Shown here: positions 39,035-51,345 of the stretch, piece by piece
How the letters are laid out: each line of letters opens with the position of its first letter
How positions within the stretch are numbered: position 1 is the stretch's first letter
Origin: Pomphorhynchus laevis
Taxonomy: Eukaryota; Acanthocephala; Palaeacanthocephala; Echinorhynchida; Pomphorhynchidae
Direction of reading: 5' to 3'
Length of the DNA: 64,000 nt
Assembly: GCA_012934845.2 (NCBI GenBank)
Contig: WNNJ02002271.1
Location: forward strand, 1 to 64,000
Notes under the pieces: generated by a model
The model's input: only the letters and a program-made list of their open reading frames with translations
Databases searched by the model: none
Told to the model about the DNA's origin: nothing
Made by a program: the position numbers and the translations under genes

Positions 39035-40948
39035 TATATATACTGAACGATTTTTTTGATTTTTTTTCTTGTATTTATTTGTTTTTTTTATGTGAGCGGT
39101 CAAAACAGCCTTATGGCTATGACCTGTATTAATAATATATCTCTTCCAACGAATTCGCATCTCATTTGCAACGCAAAATAGCTCGAACTTTGACCTCAAT
39201 CCACGTACCATTATTTTCTAGTTTCTTCTACCTAGCCCCATATCGTACTAAACTGTTTCACTTTTCACTTTTATCTATCGAAAGCGTATCTGATGCCCTT
39301 ACACGATTACCCAATTCAACCTATCCTCTCGATCCTGTTCCAGCATACATTCTAAAGTTATTAAGTGACACCATCATCATTTATCTCACAAGTGTCTTCA
39401 ACATGTCTATCCATTTATCACACTACCCTTCGTCGTTCAAACATGCCATATTTCGCTCATTATTAAAGAAGCATCATCTTGATCCTAGTTCCGCCTCCTC
39501 TTATAGACCAATATCAAACCTTCTGACCATCTCAAAAATTTTCGAGCGTCTCATTCTCAGACAGGTAAGCAACTACATATCATCAAATTCTATGTTTCCA
39601 CCTTTTTAATCTGCATATCGACCACAACATTGTATTATGACTGCAATCACAAAGCTCTTTAATGATCTACTTCTTGCTCTTGACAAACATATAGTAAGCC
39701 TTGTAATTTCACTTGATTTATCCTCCGTCTTCGATGTAGTTGATCACACTATACTTCTCTCATGTCTCAGACAACGTTACTGCTTCTCGTATCATGACAT
39801 TTCTTGGTTTAAATCATACCTCTCAAATCGCTCTTATCACGTAGTCTCCAACTCCAACTCTTCTGCGCCGGTTCCTCTCAGCTGCTTTGTACCACAAGGA
39901 TTCGTTCTAGGGCCGCTTCTTTTCACCCTTCTTCTTGATGATTTATCTTCCATCGTAGTCCCTTTAGGCTTTGAAGTTATTCAGTACGCTGATGATATAG
40001 TAATCTATGCATCATGCACACTCACATTTGCATCCAACCTCGCTTCCGATGCATCGTCTTGCCTCTCCGCTATTCACGCATATCTTTGTTTAATCCGTAT
40101 GTTTTTAAACAACGAGAAATCTAACATGATGTGGATAACACCGTGCCACTCTTACACCCTCGATTTTCCAGTATGCATACACAATTTCCGTCTACCAGAA
40201 GTGACTATCATGACAATCCTCGGTGTCCCTTTTGACAATAATCTCTCGTTTCTGCCTTTCATTCGTAGCAAGATCAGTTCATGCTCCCTCATCCTCCGTG
40301 ACATTCGAAGTGTCCGTAGAAACCTCGACGCCAAATCGACAGCTATTTTAATCTCCAGCCTTTTCATGCCTCGTCTAGAATATTGCTTAGGTCTTCTCGT
40401 AAACTGTCCAGCATATCAATTTCACTATTTACAAAGGATTCTGCACACGGCTGCTAGAGTCATCTTCCGCCTTCGCAAGTACGACCACATCACCAACACC
40501 CTCCGCATCCTTAACTGGCTCGACATTCCGGGCCGCATAACCTCTCAAATTCTCACACTTGCATGGCAAATCAAATTCCGACACCACCCTCCTTATCTTA
40601 ATCTTCCTGATAGCGCATCCTATATGACGACTGGTCTCTCCCTAAGAAGTCATCGCTCCAACTCGCTTTTCGTCCCCCGTCACAACGGTAATCACGGATA
40701 TCGTGCTTTCACCATCGCTGCACCACGCCTTTGGAACAAACTTCCTCGAGACACAAAATCATTGACGTCGCTTAAACACTTCAAAACTTCCTTGATCGCC
40801 ATACTTCTTGCAAACGAACTAAAATAACACTTTCAGCCGCAATCAATTCAATAACTCTACATACAAGTTCAAACATTCATCGGACGTAAACTTGTCTTTT
40901 AATTTTTATAGTGGGCCTGTAAGTGGTTCTATTTACCACAAAGGCCAC
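36347..40948. repeat. Direct repeat copy 2 of 22364-26963
   Basis: Offset +13,983 to +13,985 relative to copy 1. Here the sequence to the left continues into the full LINE 1 and to the right into the end of LINE 2 (TTTAAATAAATT), so this copy looks like the source and the other the derivative. Confidence 0.92.
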
Positions 40949-40970
40949 TTTAAATAAATTCTATTCAATT
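39141..40970 (+). pseudogene. L2/CR1-like LINE 2, second copy
   Basis: 39166-39609 and 39637-40827 encode the same reverse transcriptase pieces as 25181-26842, with the same stop between them. The 3' end is complete here and finishes AAGGCCACTTTAAATAAATT near 40970. It is 5'-truncated, with no endonuclease. Confidence 0.88.
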
Positions 40971-41240
40971 CTTATTCCAACGTCCTCATCACCCTCTTCG
41001 GAGTAGGGTTCAATTACGTGGTTCAAATGTTCTTTTCGGTCATTCTTTAACTATTCGAAGAAACAGGGTACCGAAATGGGGCGTGTCTGCATCAAGGTTG
41101 TTTGGAACAACCTTGATGCAGACACCGTTGGATGCAGTTCACTTAGTACTTTTAAAAGAAGACTACGAATGGATCAAGCAATGTTTCGTCTTGCGTTTCC
41201 TTATTTTAATAACTAATTAACTTATTTAATAAATATTATT
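40971..41240 (+). pseudogene. CR1-like LINE 3' tail fragment
   Basis: No long frame, but a short readable end (L-D-A-D-T-V then S-T-F-K-R-R-L-R-M-D-Q-A and a stop near 41213) is typical of the last residues of CR1-group ORF2 proteins. A (ATT)n tail follows at about 41229-41250. It contains a 20-bp perfect hairpin. Confidence 0.6.
41083..41125. repeat. 20-bp perfect hairpin with 3-base loop
   Basis: Arms at 41083-41102 and 41106-41125, loop TGG. No mismatches. It lies in the CR1 tail fragment at the point where the expected L-W-N word should be, so one arm probably replaced original sequence by templated copying. Confidence 0.95.
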
Positions 41241-41261
41241 ATTAATAATATTTACGAACTT

Positions 41262-42170
41262 ATTGTGAGCCAGCTTTTTGAGCTAATGCTCGTATATTTT
41301 TGAATGTATAATAATGACGATGGAGAAGAATCGAGTGATCGACGATGCCAAAAGCAGATGACAGATCAAGATTAACTATGCCAGTACATAACTTTTGATC
41401 TCTCGATATGAGTAAGTCGTTATAAACTTTAAGACATGCAATTTCAGTAGAGTGATTAGAGCGCAAAGCAGCTTGGAAGGGATGAAACAAGTTAGAGGAA
41501 AAGAGATATGAATTAACTTGCTTGAGAACAAGACGCTCAAGGAGTTTATAGATGGTTGGGAGAAGTAAGATGGGACGATACAAATACCCAATCTCTCGAC
41601 CCCTCACTTCGTAGTGAGGGGTCGAAAGATTGCTTTTTGAGGAGAGGAGAAACAGTCGCTTGTTTCCAGTTGGAATGAGATGCGCGGCTGTGGATAGATA
41701 AGTTGAACAATGTGGTTAGCAAGGGTGATTTAGAGGAGCACATATTTTTAATCAATGTAGTGGGAATTGGGTCAGAAGGAGAGATTTTATTAGGTAATGA
41801 TTTATATTTGTAAGAGTCATGAGTTGATTTCGCTCATGGGAACGGCAAAGAGAAATATCGGAAGCACGGAGATTTAGGGTGTGCGAGTTTGGATAACGTT
41901 TAATAAAGCGATTAAACACACGAAAAGAGTGATGGAATCGATGCTTAGAAATACTACAGTAGGAATCAAACCAGGGAGCATGACGCATGCGTTGAAAACG
42001 TAGGGTTCGAATAGGCAGAAGTTTATTGATGATAGTCGTAAGTTCAAAATCAAACAGAATGCAGAGATCATCGGGAAAGAGATAGTTAAGAGGAAGTGAA
42101 AAGAGTGAAGAATTGAGTAAGGCTGCGCAGAGAATAAGGATATCGAGAAGTTTTCAAGGTCGACTTGGAG
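41262..42170 (-). pseudogene. L2/CR1-like LINE fragment (linker and RT)
   Basis: On the minus strand: a linker with an A-P-W-F-D word (41752-41988), F-N-L-S-I-H-S...W-K-Q-A-T-V-S-P-L (41546-41755), then Y-R-P-I-L-L-L-P and N-L-D-L-S-S-A-F-G-I-V-D-H (41260-41607). It ends before the YADD box. Frames are broken, including at a fold-back hairpin near 41600. It is similar in type to LINE 2 but not the same family. Confidence 0.75.
41597..41624. repeat. 12-bp perfect hairpin with 4-base loop
   Basis: Arms CGACCCCTCACT / AGTGAGGGGTCG (41597-41608, 41613-41624), loop TCGT. It sits inside the reverse transcriptase of the LINE fragment at the place where the frame changes. Confidence 0.93.
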
Positions 42171-42540
42171 TACCTAATGTAGGAGGCCGAGAAGGAGGAA
42201 AGTAAGAGTAAGAGTATTAAGGAAATGATCGGACAAACCAGGATAAATTACTGACCAAGAGCTATAGTCATTGAAGCAGTTGGGAACAGCAATTTGTTGA
42301 TTTGCTGAGCAAAATGTTTATCGAATTCTTTAAATTGTACACTTATCGAAATGAGAATACACCGATCGGACTCGTCAATATCTTGGACCGTAGAGCAAAA
42401 TGTTTATCAAATTCTTAAGATCGTACAAAGATCTAAATCAAACATACACCCATCCGACTCGTTGCCAATATATTGAACCGCTGAGCAAGATGTTAATCAA
42501 ATTTTTAAAATCGTAATATTTTGTTCTGATTTTGTAATAT
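42171..42540. other. Spacer before the helicase gene
   Basis: Contains a pair of imperfect ~90-bp repeats (around 42310-42400 and 42400-42490; both hold GAGCAAAATGTTTATC and an ACTCGT word). No gene is seen. The 3' end is T-rich and runs into a TTTTCTAG acceptor-like word. Confidence 0.5.
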
Positions 42541-42557
42541 CAAATTTTCTAGATTTT

Positions 42558-45500
42558 ATGGAATTTGACGAAGATATTTCTGAGGTAAGATTTTATCAAA
42601 TTATTTTTTGTTTGCGTAATTTGTATTCAGGACGATTGTATCGTTAATGCAAACATTGCTAAATCCATGGTAAGACATTATCTAATATTAAAATGATGAT
42701 TTAAAGCTAATCAACTATCAACTTTTCATTTGATTTTTTATTGAAAGTTTGAATTATTTAAATTATTACAATTTAATAATTGACAGATATTTTTGAAAAT
42801 TGATAGATAAATATCTATAGTTAAAAAAAGATTTTTTTACCTGGCAAATATGTGCCGGCGCAAGCTTACATGACCACAACAACAAAAATCTAAATCATGT
42901 TTCGAGGAGATGGCTACGGAGGCGGCATTTGAATGCAATAAAGGAGGGAGCTCGGCGGACATCGAGCGAGCGCTCCCACCAATAAAGGTAGGAGCCTTAT
43001 AGATATTGTCAAATTTTATGTGGTATAATTGGATCATATTTGACTTTAAGATAGCATACCACCTAATTTTAGAGTACGGCTATGTAATCTGAGAAATGTT
43101 TTGATATTTTTGATGATAAAATTTTTTTTAAAGTGTATAATCAAATTTATGAATGCAAAAAAGTATCAACATAGTCTTTAATAGAGTACCGATCTGGTCT
43201 TTACACATTTAACTGAAAGTTAAATTTTCAATACAAAATTGGTCAATACTCACTATTATCGATAAATTTACTAAATATCAAATAATAAACTATTAAAGTT
43301 TAGGATTTGTCTAAAATTAACATTTTAAAAGTTTACATTTTTACGTAATTACGAACAAATTATCGATAAATTTGATAATTTAAACAATTTTAAATTTATT
43401 GATAATTGTATATCATTGATCAATACAATGATGATATCAGGATTGGAAATTTCAGATTCAGATAACTTACTACCGAACGAGCGACAAGTTTGAATTACCG
43501 AGAATTCCTTAAATATAATTATTATAAAATATAAATATAAATTATATTTTATAAAAATATAACGCGAACATTAAAAACGTTCGCGTTTATCAAATTTAAG
43601 CAGAGAACATAAAATAATTAAATTATTTATTATTAATAAATAATTAGTTAATAATTAATAAATAGTTATTAATGTCTGATTTAGATAATTAATGACGCAT
43701 GCAAGATAAAATTATTTTTCGATTTTCCATTTTTTGGACTTTACAAGTAAATATGTATATTTGCATTAAAATTTTAATATTTTGTTCTTTTTGTTTGATA
43801 ATATTTTTTTACACTATAGGCAATTGATTTATCTGATATAATGTTAGACGCTAACAATGCTGTTGCAGTTGATAAAAGTCTATGCAGGGTATCTGAAATA
43901 AAACGAAGAACAGTCCAGGAAGAAATTAAATGTAGAAAAAAGGTTTGCAATAAAATAAATTGTTTTAGTTATTATGCAAATGTCATAATAATTCTATTAT
44001 GTTAATTAATTTATCATGTCTATTAATTCTATTCTATTTCTATTGACAATAGTACGCTCTTTTATTTTTCTTATTTATTTTTATTTTCTTTCATTTTTTA
44101 AAATAGTTAGTTTCTTAACCATTTTGAAGAACGAGCCTTTATTTATAAACGCCATTTATTTGAAAATCACTAATTTGCGACGGCAACACTTTTTTATTTT
44201 CGATTTTTAATGACTCGCCACCTTTTTTTCATTCATATTTGTTATTCATATCAAAATTTATCATTTATATTTGCCCTACCTTGAAAGTTGCATATATCAC
44301 CTAATGTAGAATATTAAATTTCATAATATCAACTTAATATCAACTTTCCCACATTGAAATTTGCGTATATCACCTAATAAGTCGTAGTAATCGTTAGTTT
44401 GCAAATTTAAATCTCTGATTCCGTTCGAATTTATGTTTGCAAAAACAAAACGTTCGATTGCGTTTGTAGGTTCACAAATGCATTTAAAGTGCACCGTTTT
44501 ATTCCAATTTTTCCAAAATCATCTTTTAAAGCATAAACTCACCAAACGCAATATAAAAACATAAATATAAAAACTTATTAATTCATTTAATTCTATTATG
44601 TTTGAAATTAAATGATTTTACAATGCAACTTGAGTATAAAGACTTATTAAAGACTTGTTTTTAAAGTCAAAAACTTTTATTTGAGACTCATATTTGCCAA
44701 CGAACGTTTATAACCGAAAACGAGCATTATAATTGATGTATAATTAATTTATTTATAAAAGACAACTTTGATTTTGATTTCTAACAATGACAATTTAAGT
44801 ATTTAAGCGATTTAATAATCGAACATTTACTAAACAAAACCGTTGAGTTAATTGAGTTTTTATTAATCAAAACCGTTGAGTTTTTATTAATCAACTTGTA
44901 AATATTTTAATTTTAATAATAATATCTCAACTAATTAGACGGTGATTCCTTTGTATGACATATAAAATCTTAATTCTAAAATAATAAATAACAATTAAAT
45001 AATAATATTTAATTATAAATTTATTTATAATTAAATATTTATATTAAAAATTATTGACTCAATTACGTAATACTATATTAACTGAATTGATTTGTGTAAA
45101 TTGTCACAAAACATAAAAATACACGTTTACTTTCGTAAATGAACATAATTGAAAAAATCAAACAGTTTTACAAACTAATTTTGATGTAAAATTAATGTTG
45201 ATAATGATCCATTATGGATAAAGGATTATTGGATTAAAGAAAAGAGGAGTTTACTCTTTTCTTTACCCAGCTATTGTAAAATTGGTGATTGATTTGTCTT
45301 AAGGTAAAATTAATTTTTGTTAATTTAGAAGCACTAAATCCTTTAGGCAGTAAAAATACACTAATTACTTTGTAAAAGCAAAATAGACACAAAATGCATT
45401 TAGGAATGCCTTCGAATACGCAAATAAATTACACAATTAAGCTGAGCCTACATGAAAGGTTTTCTTAAAACTTCATTATCATAAATTGACTAATAAATAA

Positions 45501-48500
45501 TATACGACGTATCACAAATACTACGAGAGGTCATAAGGTGGAATTGCTATGCTATCAGATTTCGTTCATATTCCTCGACCCAAAAATGGTCAATGATATG
45601 TTTTCTCTAATGTAATTTATTATCTATTAACTATTCATTCAAAACACTTCCACTTAAGATTTTAAATTTATTTTTAATAATACTTTTATGGTATTATTTA
45701 TGGTATTGACAGCATTTTGCTTGTAAAATACTGTTGGTATTGCTTATTCATCACCAGCTATGCATTTAGCTCATTGTAATGCTGTACTGACGGATCCGTT
45801 TTGAATCTATACTGTTTCTTTCACTTTTGAAAGCAGGCTTTTTAATCAATTGCCAAACTGCACATTTATTGAATTTATAATTCCTCTCACGTTTAAATAC
45901 ATACTATTGAAATCAATTGCCAATCGACAAATCCGATTCGAATCTATACAATTTCTTCCACTCATGAATACAGGATATTTCAATTTGTTGGTGAACGACA
46001 CATCAATTTTTAATCTATACTGATTCGATCACTTTTGGTCATTTTAATCGATTAGAAACGGCTTTCTAATTTCTTTATTCATCTATCAATTATAACTGAA
46101 ATTTAATGAATAATAATTTTTATAAAAATAATACCTGACCCTCATTGAATATCAAATGCTCTGCACATCATTCGCAGCAAATCTACATCTGCATATCTAC
46201 ATCAGTGTCGGGTAATCTTAAGAATAGATTCTTCTGTCGGCTTTTCGTCTGGTTCCCAATGTCAAAGAACTCCCATTTGATCAGAAGTTAGAGATCCTAG
46301 ATTTTCGACGGAGTGCAAAAGTTTAATAAAAGCTGATTTTATGTTGTTTTGGACAACCTATCGTCATTCATTCCCAAACTCAATACCATGTTTTGCCTAC
46401 GCAATTTTGAAAAATCGCGTAGGCAAAACTTTACTCTTAAAAAATTATAACTTAATTTTTTAATTAATTAGAAATTTTATTTTCAGCTGTTGATCAAATT
46501 GTTATAATGTAAAAGCAGACTCCATTGTAAATTAGCAGAAAAATCGAGAAGAGTCCAATAGAGAAGTGGATTCTTCTCGATTTTTCTGCTAAATAATTAA
46601 TTTAATTTACTTAAATTAATTTTGTAAAATTCGGAAAGAATTTTAAGAGTCCAATCGAAAAGTGGATTCTTCTCGATTTTTCTGCTAAATAATTAATAAA
46701 ATTTACTTAATATACTTAAAATTCGTTACCGCTTGTATTTTATTTGTAGAGTTGTGCTGACATTTTACAAGAATCAAAAACCGAAGGTAAAAATGCTTTT
46801 AATGTTTATGAAATATACTAAATCATGTTCCTATATAATAAAGATTATATTGAAGTAAAACCATTTACTCATCTCAAAGGAAAGGTGTTTACAATTCGTG
46901 TTATTTATTTGCTCGTAATTATATTTGCGATTTAGAAAAATAAAGATGTTCCAAATGACGATATTTTAATATCAAAGAATTTTAGCCGGTTTAACATATC
47001 GAAACCTATATTAAAAGTACGGGTTTATGCAACAAAGTGTATTATACATCAATATAAATTGATCTTCTAGGCAATTACTGCAATGCATCATATTAATCCG
47101 ACACCAATTCAGCTATCGACAATACCAGTAGCCTTAGAGGGTCGTGATATTTGTGGATGTGCAATCACAGGGTCAGGTAATCATAAATTTAGCTTGTTGA
47201 AATTTATCAAGTGAGGATTGTTTATCTTTATGCCAGACTTAACAGTATTTTAAAGTGATATTATATCAACAGATATATTTTATTAAAAAAATATTATTTT
47301 CTAGTCATTTTGTAGTTTTCGTTCCAATCAAACTGCTTCTTATGCACTTTATATTTTGTAGCATTTGAGCATACCATATATGGAATTCCGATTTAATTTG
47401 TTGCTTAAAGTAACAGAACTATTACTTGAATTGCTTCCTTAAATTGTGTAAGGAAGCAGGTGTTGTTTCGTTGATATAATGTTCCAATTTATAACGTATA
47501 CTTTTAATATATGTTTCAATATAATCATTTAGAGAATTTAAATGATTATCTATAAAATTCGATATACTAATTTATATAAATTTAATTGAGTAAAATTATC
47601 TATAAAGATCGATGCTTTAAGGTGTCTGAGTCATATGACGTATACCTTTAATATATGCTTCAATATAATCATTTATAGAATTTAAATGATTTTCTATAAA
47701 ATTCGATATACTAATCTATTTTAATTTAATTGAATAAAATTATCTATAAAGACCGATGTTTTAAGGTGTCTGAGCCATATGAAACAATAAGATTTGTTAA
47801 TAATAAAGAACTGTTTTTATAAAGAACATAAATCAGATCGGCTAAGTGAGTCTATAAAAAATATTATTTTAATAATATTTTTTATTTTAATATATTTTTT
47901 TATTAAATAATTTTTTAATTAAAAACTGTTTTATATTGAACATAAATCGGAACGGCTAACTGAGTCTAAATATTTTATAACATATATAAATTAAAAATAA
48001 AAATAAATAATAAAAAATAATTAAATAAATTAAAAATAATATTAAAATAAACAGGAAAATAAATTAAAAAAATTATAAATAATCAATAATTATATAAATT
48101 TAAATTACTATATGTAAATATAAATATATTTTATATTTTTATATTTTAAATATAAATTACTATTTAAATTTATATCGTATAAATTTAAATAATTATATTT
48201 TACACTATGTAGTATTTTACACTATAAATAATGCAAAATAAAACCACGCTTACATGCTAATGACGTATTTTCTCTTATGAAATTTGATTATCTAGTGTAC
48301 CTTATTCTAATACAAAGCATATTGTTTATTATCCATAAAAATTTAGCGCTTAATAGTTTAAATGAATTTTTAATAATATTTTATTGCTTTATTGTAAATT
48401 AAATATTTTAATGATAGTTTGTTGATTTTTACTTAGAAATTGTAAGAAAGAGAAAAACATTATCAAGTATGCATGAAAATTAGCAGAAAATAATACCAAT

Positions 48501-50467
48501 AAAAATATATATTTTATATTTATATCTTATATTCTATATTATAGAATATATTAATAATTTGCCACTTAAGAGTTTAAATTTATTCTTTATATCATTGTGT
48601 TGATTTATATATTTTACTATTTTCTGCTTGATGTTATTTTTATAGTAACCTAGTTTAAAATATGTATCTATTAAATTATTTAAATGATTTTGAAGAAAGC
48701 CAATATCATTACATATTGTTGCAATTCTTAAAATTTCATTATTTAATGTATTATATTTTATATTATATGGTATGCATGAATGCTCATGCAAAAATATGTT
48801 TCTTGTAAATTTATGTCATCTTTACGATATAAATTAATAGTAGTTTTAGTTAATGTTAATTTAATGTTCATATCTAGATATACACCTTCTTTATCATTAA
48901 TATTGGTTTTGTTAAGAATAAGGCTTTCTGGATAAAAACTAATAAATACGTATATATTAAATTACTTAAATTATCCTTCTTTTTTTATTCCAGCTCCAAT
49001 AATTCTTTATCGATAATGGATCATTATCAACTATTTAAAAATTAATATCATTACATATCATTAAAATATGTATCTATTAAATTATTTAAATGATTTTGAA
49101 GAAAGCCAATATCATTACATATTGTTGCAATTCTTAAAATTTCATTATTTAATGCATTATATTTTATATTATATGGTATGCATGAATGCTCATGCAAAAA
49201 TAGTTTCAGTATTTATGGCGGTGATTGTATTAACGAAAAAATAAAGTCCACATGTCAATAAAAACATATTATATTATGATATGATTTGTTAGTAGAACAA
49301 ATCAGATCAGAGAACTGATTCTAAGTATTTTATACAATATATTAATAGAAATAATGATGGATCCGATAAGATCATCCAAAAGATGACCTCTGTTCGAATA
49401 TAGGCCATCACATTTTTCCTTAAAACTCTACTATACTAAACTCTACTATGATTGTATATCGTGTATTTCTAAAGTGAGAAGTATTTTTAAAGAGTGTATC
49501 TAAAAAGTGAAGAGTATAATTCTCATTGAAGAAAAATGAAATAAAAATTAGACACGTCAATGACTTTTTTTTCAGAAGGCCTATTTTTAAAATTTAATCA
49601 CAAATGCAGTTAAAGCTTTGCTTCGATTTTATAAAACATAAAGTTATAATAAACATATAATATAAATTAATATTAATAATTATATTATATTATAATTATG
49701 ATAATATAAATTATAAATTAATTTCAGTTGTAATATTTATATTAAGCTAATATTTACTTTATGTTTATATCGTGATAAGCATTCACTATTTATTAATCAA
49801 ATAAACTTTTGATCTCATCATTATGTTCTTGAATTTCTGACCTAAGCTTAAGAGGAATGAATTCATTTATTCATTTTTTAAGCCAACAATGCTGTTATTT
49901 TCATGTACGAGTATAACGAACTAGATAACAAAATGACAACAGATCCGAAATCTGTCAATGCTATATCAAAATGATAACATCAGTTACAGCAAATGATAAT
50001 TCATTTATTTCTTATTGTAAATACCCAGTCTTCATAGTTTATTTAACAGACCGTAGAATGGGCAACAAATAATGACACACTTAGATTGTTATTTCTTAAT
50101 TTTATCTTGATTTACGAAATTTAATTATTTTTTTATTAGGAAAAACATTAGCGTTTCTAATTCCTATCGTTGAACGGTTATTATTCAGACCTAGAAATAA
50201 ACAGACACGCGTTCTCATACTTTCACCGACCAGAGAGCTCGCAATGCAAACATGTCAAGTTATGCAACAACTTTGTCAATTTTTTCCGCATCCCATAAAC
50301 ATATGCAAGGCAATTGGTGGATTCGACTTAAAGAGCCAGGAAAATGCTTTGAAACTGTCTCCTGATGTTGTTATTGCGACCCCGGGACGGTTGATTGATC
50401 ATTTACATAATAGTCCTTCATTTTCTCTCCATACTGTCGAAATACTTGTTTTGGATGAAGCTGATCG
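42558..50467 (+). CDS. DDX27: DEAD-box RNA helicase, DDX27/Drs1 type, 5' half (multi-exon)
   Basis: Proposed exons: 42558-42584, 42631-42669, 43820-43942, 46750-46786, about 46946-47017, 47071-47176, 50140-50467, each with AG/GT borders. The first intron is only 46 bases. A TTTTCTAG acceptor-like word lies just before the ATG. The N terminus is acidic; then come the Q-motif region (N-P-T-P-I-Q), motif I (G-S-G-K-T split over an intron), [19 protein letters not shown] and D-E-A-D. The last words match DDX27, a nucleolar helicase for large ribosomal subunit assembly. Between 46946 and 47017 a T run puts the two halves in different frames (one base too many). Motifs III-VI are not found up to 64000. 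Confidence 0.8.
42910..42987 (+). CDS. Candidate extra or alternative first exon
   Basis: A 26-codon open stretch with ATG in good context (GAGATGG), much richer in GC than its surroundings, ending AATAAAG|GTAGGA. It lies between helicase exons 2 and 3 and would join exon 3 in phase. It could be an alternative start, a cassette exon, or chance. Confidence 0.35.
45235..45265. repeat. 12-bp hairpin in intron
   Basis: Arms TAAAGAAAAGAG / CTCTTTTCTTTA with a 7-base loop. The 37 bases just upstream (about 45198-45235) recur inverted at 49001-49038. Confidence 0.85.
46390..46429. repeat. 13-bp hairpin in intron
   Basis: Arms GTTTTGCCTACGC / GCGTAGGCAAAAC separated by 14 A/T-rich bases. No mismatch. 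Confidence 0.88.
46534..46686. repeat. 24-bp hairpin followed by a third copy of its arm
   Basis: Arms 46534-46557 and 46567-46590 (one mismatch, 9-base loop) around the word TCGAGAAGA. The right arm with its flank recurs at 46663-46686 in direct orientation. No gene is seen here; it lies in the intron before the 46750 exon. Confidence 0.88.
47071..47176 (+). CDS. DDX27: DDX27 exon with Q motif and start of motif I
   Basis: 106 bases between CTTCTAG and GTAATC. It encodes [14 protein letters not shown] followed by [12 protein letters not shown] and the first base of the next glycine codon. It splices in phase to 50140. The preceding intron is only 53 bases. Confidence 0.85.
47496..47783. repeat. 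144-bp tandem duplication
   Basis: Two units, 47496-47639 and 47640-47783, roughly 90% alike (both end TTTAAGGTGTCTGAG then CATATGA). AT-rich, intronic, no coding potential. Confidence 0.88.
48534..48960 (-). pseudogene. Penelope-like element 3' fragment in intron
   Basis: Encodes on the minus strand the end of the same reverse transcriptase as 62288-62875 ([21 protein letters not shown], then K-F-K-L-L-S-G-K). It is inserted in the intron between the 47071 and 50140 helicase exons, opposite to the gene. Confidence 0.85.
49060..49205 (-). pseudogene. Second Penelope-like fragment in intron
   Basis: Repeats about 145 bases of the preceding fragment (mirror of the H-E-H-S-C to D-T-Y-F stretch). 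Terminal sequence resembling the Penelope 3' border follows near 49295-49340 (GTAGAACAAATCAGATCAG). Confidence 0.8.
50140..50467 (+). CDS. DDX27: DDX27 exon with motifs I to II
   Basis: 328 bases. It encodes [44 protein letters not shown] and V-L-D-E-A-D-R, ending in phase 2 at GTAAGA. The H-L-H-N-x-P-S-F context is characteristic of DDX27. The next exon should begin with the M-L-D-E word and is not visible downstream in the window. Confidence 0.92.
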
Positions 50468-51094
50468 GTAAGATTTGAATTTCTAGTTGCAATTAATCTA
50501 ATTTCATTGACGCTTATACCGAACTATACAAAATAAAGAAGTTTTTCTAACAAATAATTATTTAAAAAAAATATGAGATACTTTATTGATTAAATGAGGC
50601 CACAACCGTATAAGGTAATATTATATTAAATAATATTAATATTATAAATATTAGTTTTATAAATATTAATATATATATTAATATATAATATTATATAATA
50701 TTATTAATAATTTCATAATATTAATAATATTAATATAATATTAATATAATATTATTAATGTTAAAATAATATTATATATTAAATTATGAGGCAAAAATTT
50801 AATAAAATTTTAACGACAAAATTTTTACAAGAAACTGATAAAATTTGTGAAAAAAAATTTAATATTTTTTGAATTAAGGATATTATCGAAATGAAGTAAA
50901 CTTAAGTGTAATTTATAAAAATATTTTTCTAGTGTGGTTAGCAGAGGCTAACAAAATATAAAACAATTAATGTGCTTTCTATTTCGTTGATCTTACTCGA
51001 CAATTGCAAAAAACATAATTTATAAACCAATTTAATTGAATTTGAAGTAAATTTCAAAATTTCAAAATATTTTTAAATAATTAATATTATTAAA
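50468..51094. other. AT-rich intron-like sequence
   Basis: Dominated by ATT/ATA runs (for example 50620-50790). I see no gene, element or structured repeat. Confidence 0.6.
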
Positions 51095-51345
51095 AGCTCC
51101 TCCTGATGATATCTAATGTTTATTCTGATACATCGTATATTATTTATTAGTCACTTCATAAACATTGATTGTCCGCTTCGATATTTCAAAATTGAAATAT
51201 CTTTTAGAGCTCCGAACAAAAGCATTTGTATTAGAATAAGATACTTGATAATCAATTTGCATCGGAGGAGATACGTCATTAGCATGTATTTGGCATCGCT
51301 GCTATGCTTGCTCGAAGAATAGGAGCCGAAAGCTGATACCATGAC
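51095..51345 (+). repeat. Penelope terminal-repeat-like piece
   Basis: The 5' half (CTCCTCCTGATGATATC...) resembles 59510-59575. The 3' half (TTAGAATAAGATACTTGAT...GTTCCT, 51229-51352) resembles 59398-59515. The two halves are in the opposite order to the other copies, as expected for the join between two terminal repeats. The stem sequences have drifted but partly keep pairing. Confidence 0.7.

Larger units (their letters stand above)
35477..39140 (+). mobile_element. CR1-like LINE 1, longer copy
   Basis: Extends from the gypsy insertion point to a 3' UTR ending near 39140. It holds ORF1 (35515-36120), a broken ORF2 (36117-39034) and a 3' end shared with the truncated copy at 22364-25155. 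The gypsy element has separated it from whatever lay upstream. Confidence 0.88.

Noticed and set aside
44016-44210. 64-codon open frame
   Set aside because: AT-rich low-complexity Ile/Phe/Leu string inside an intron, without homology or context support.
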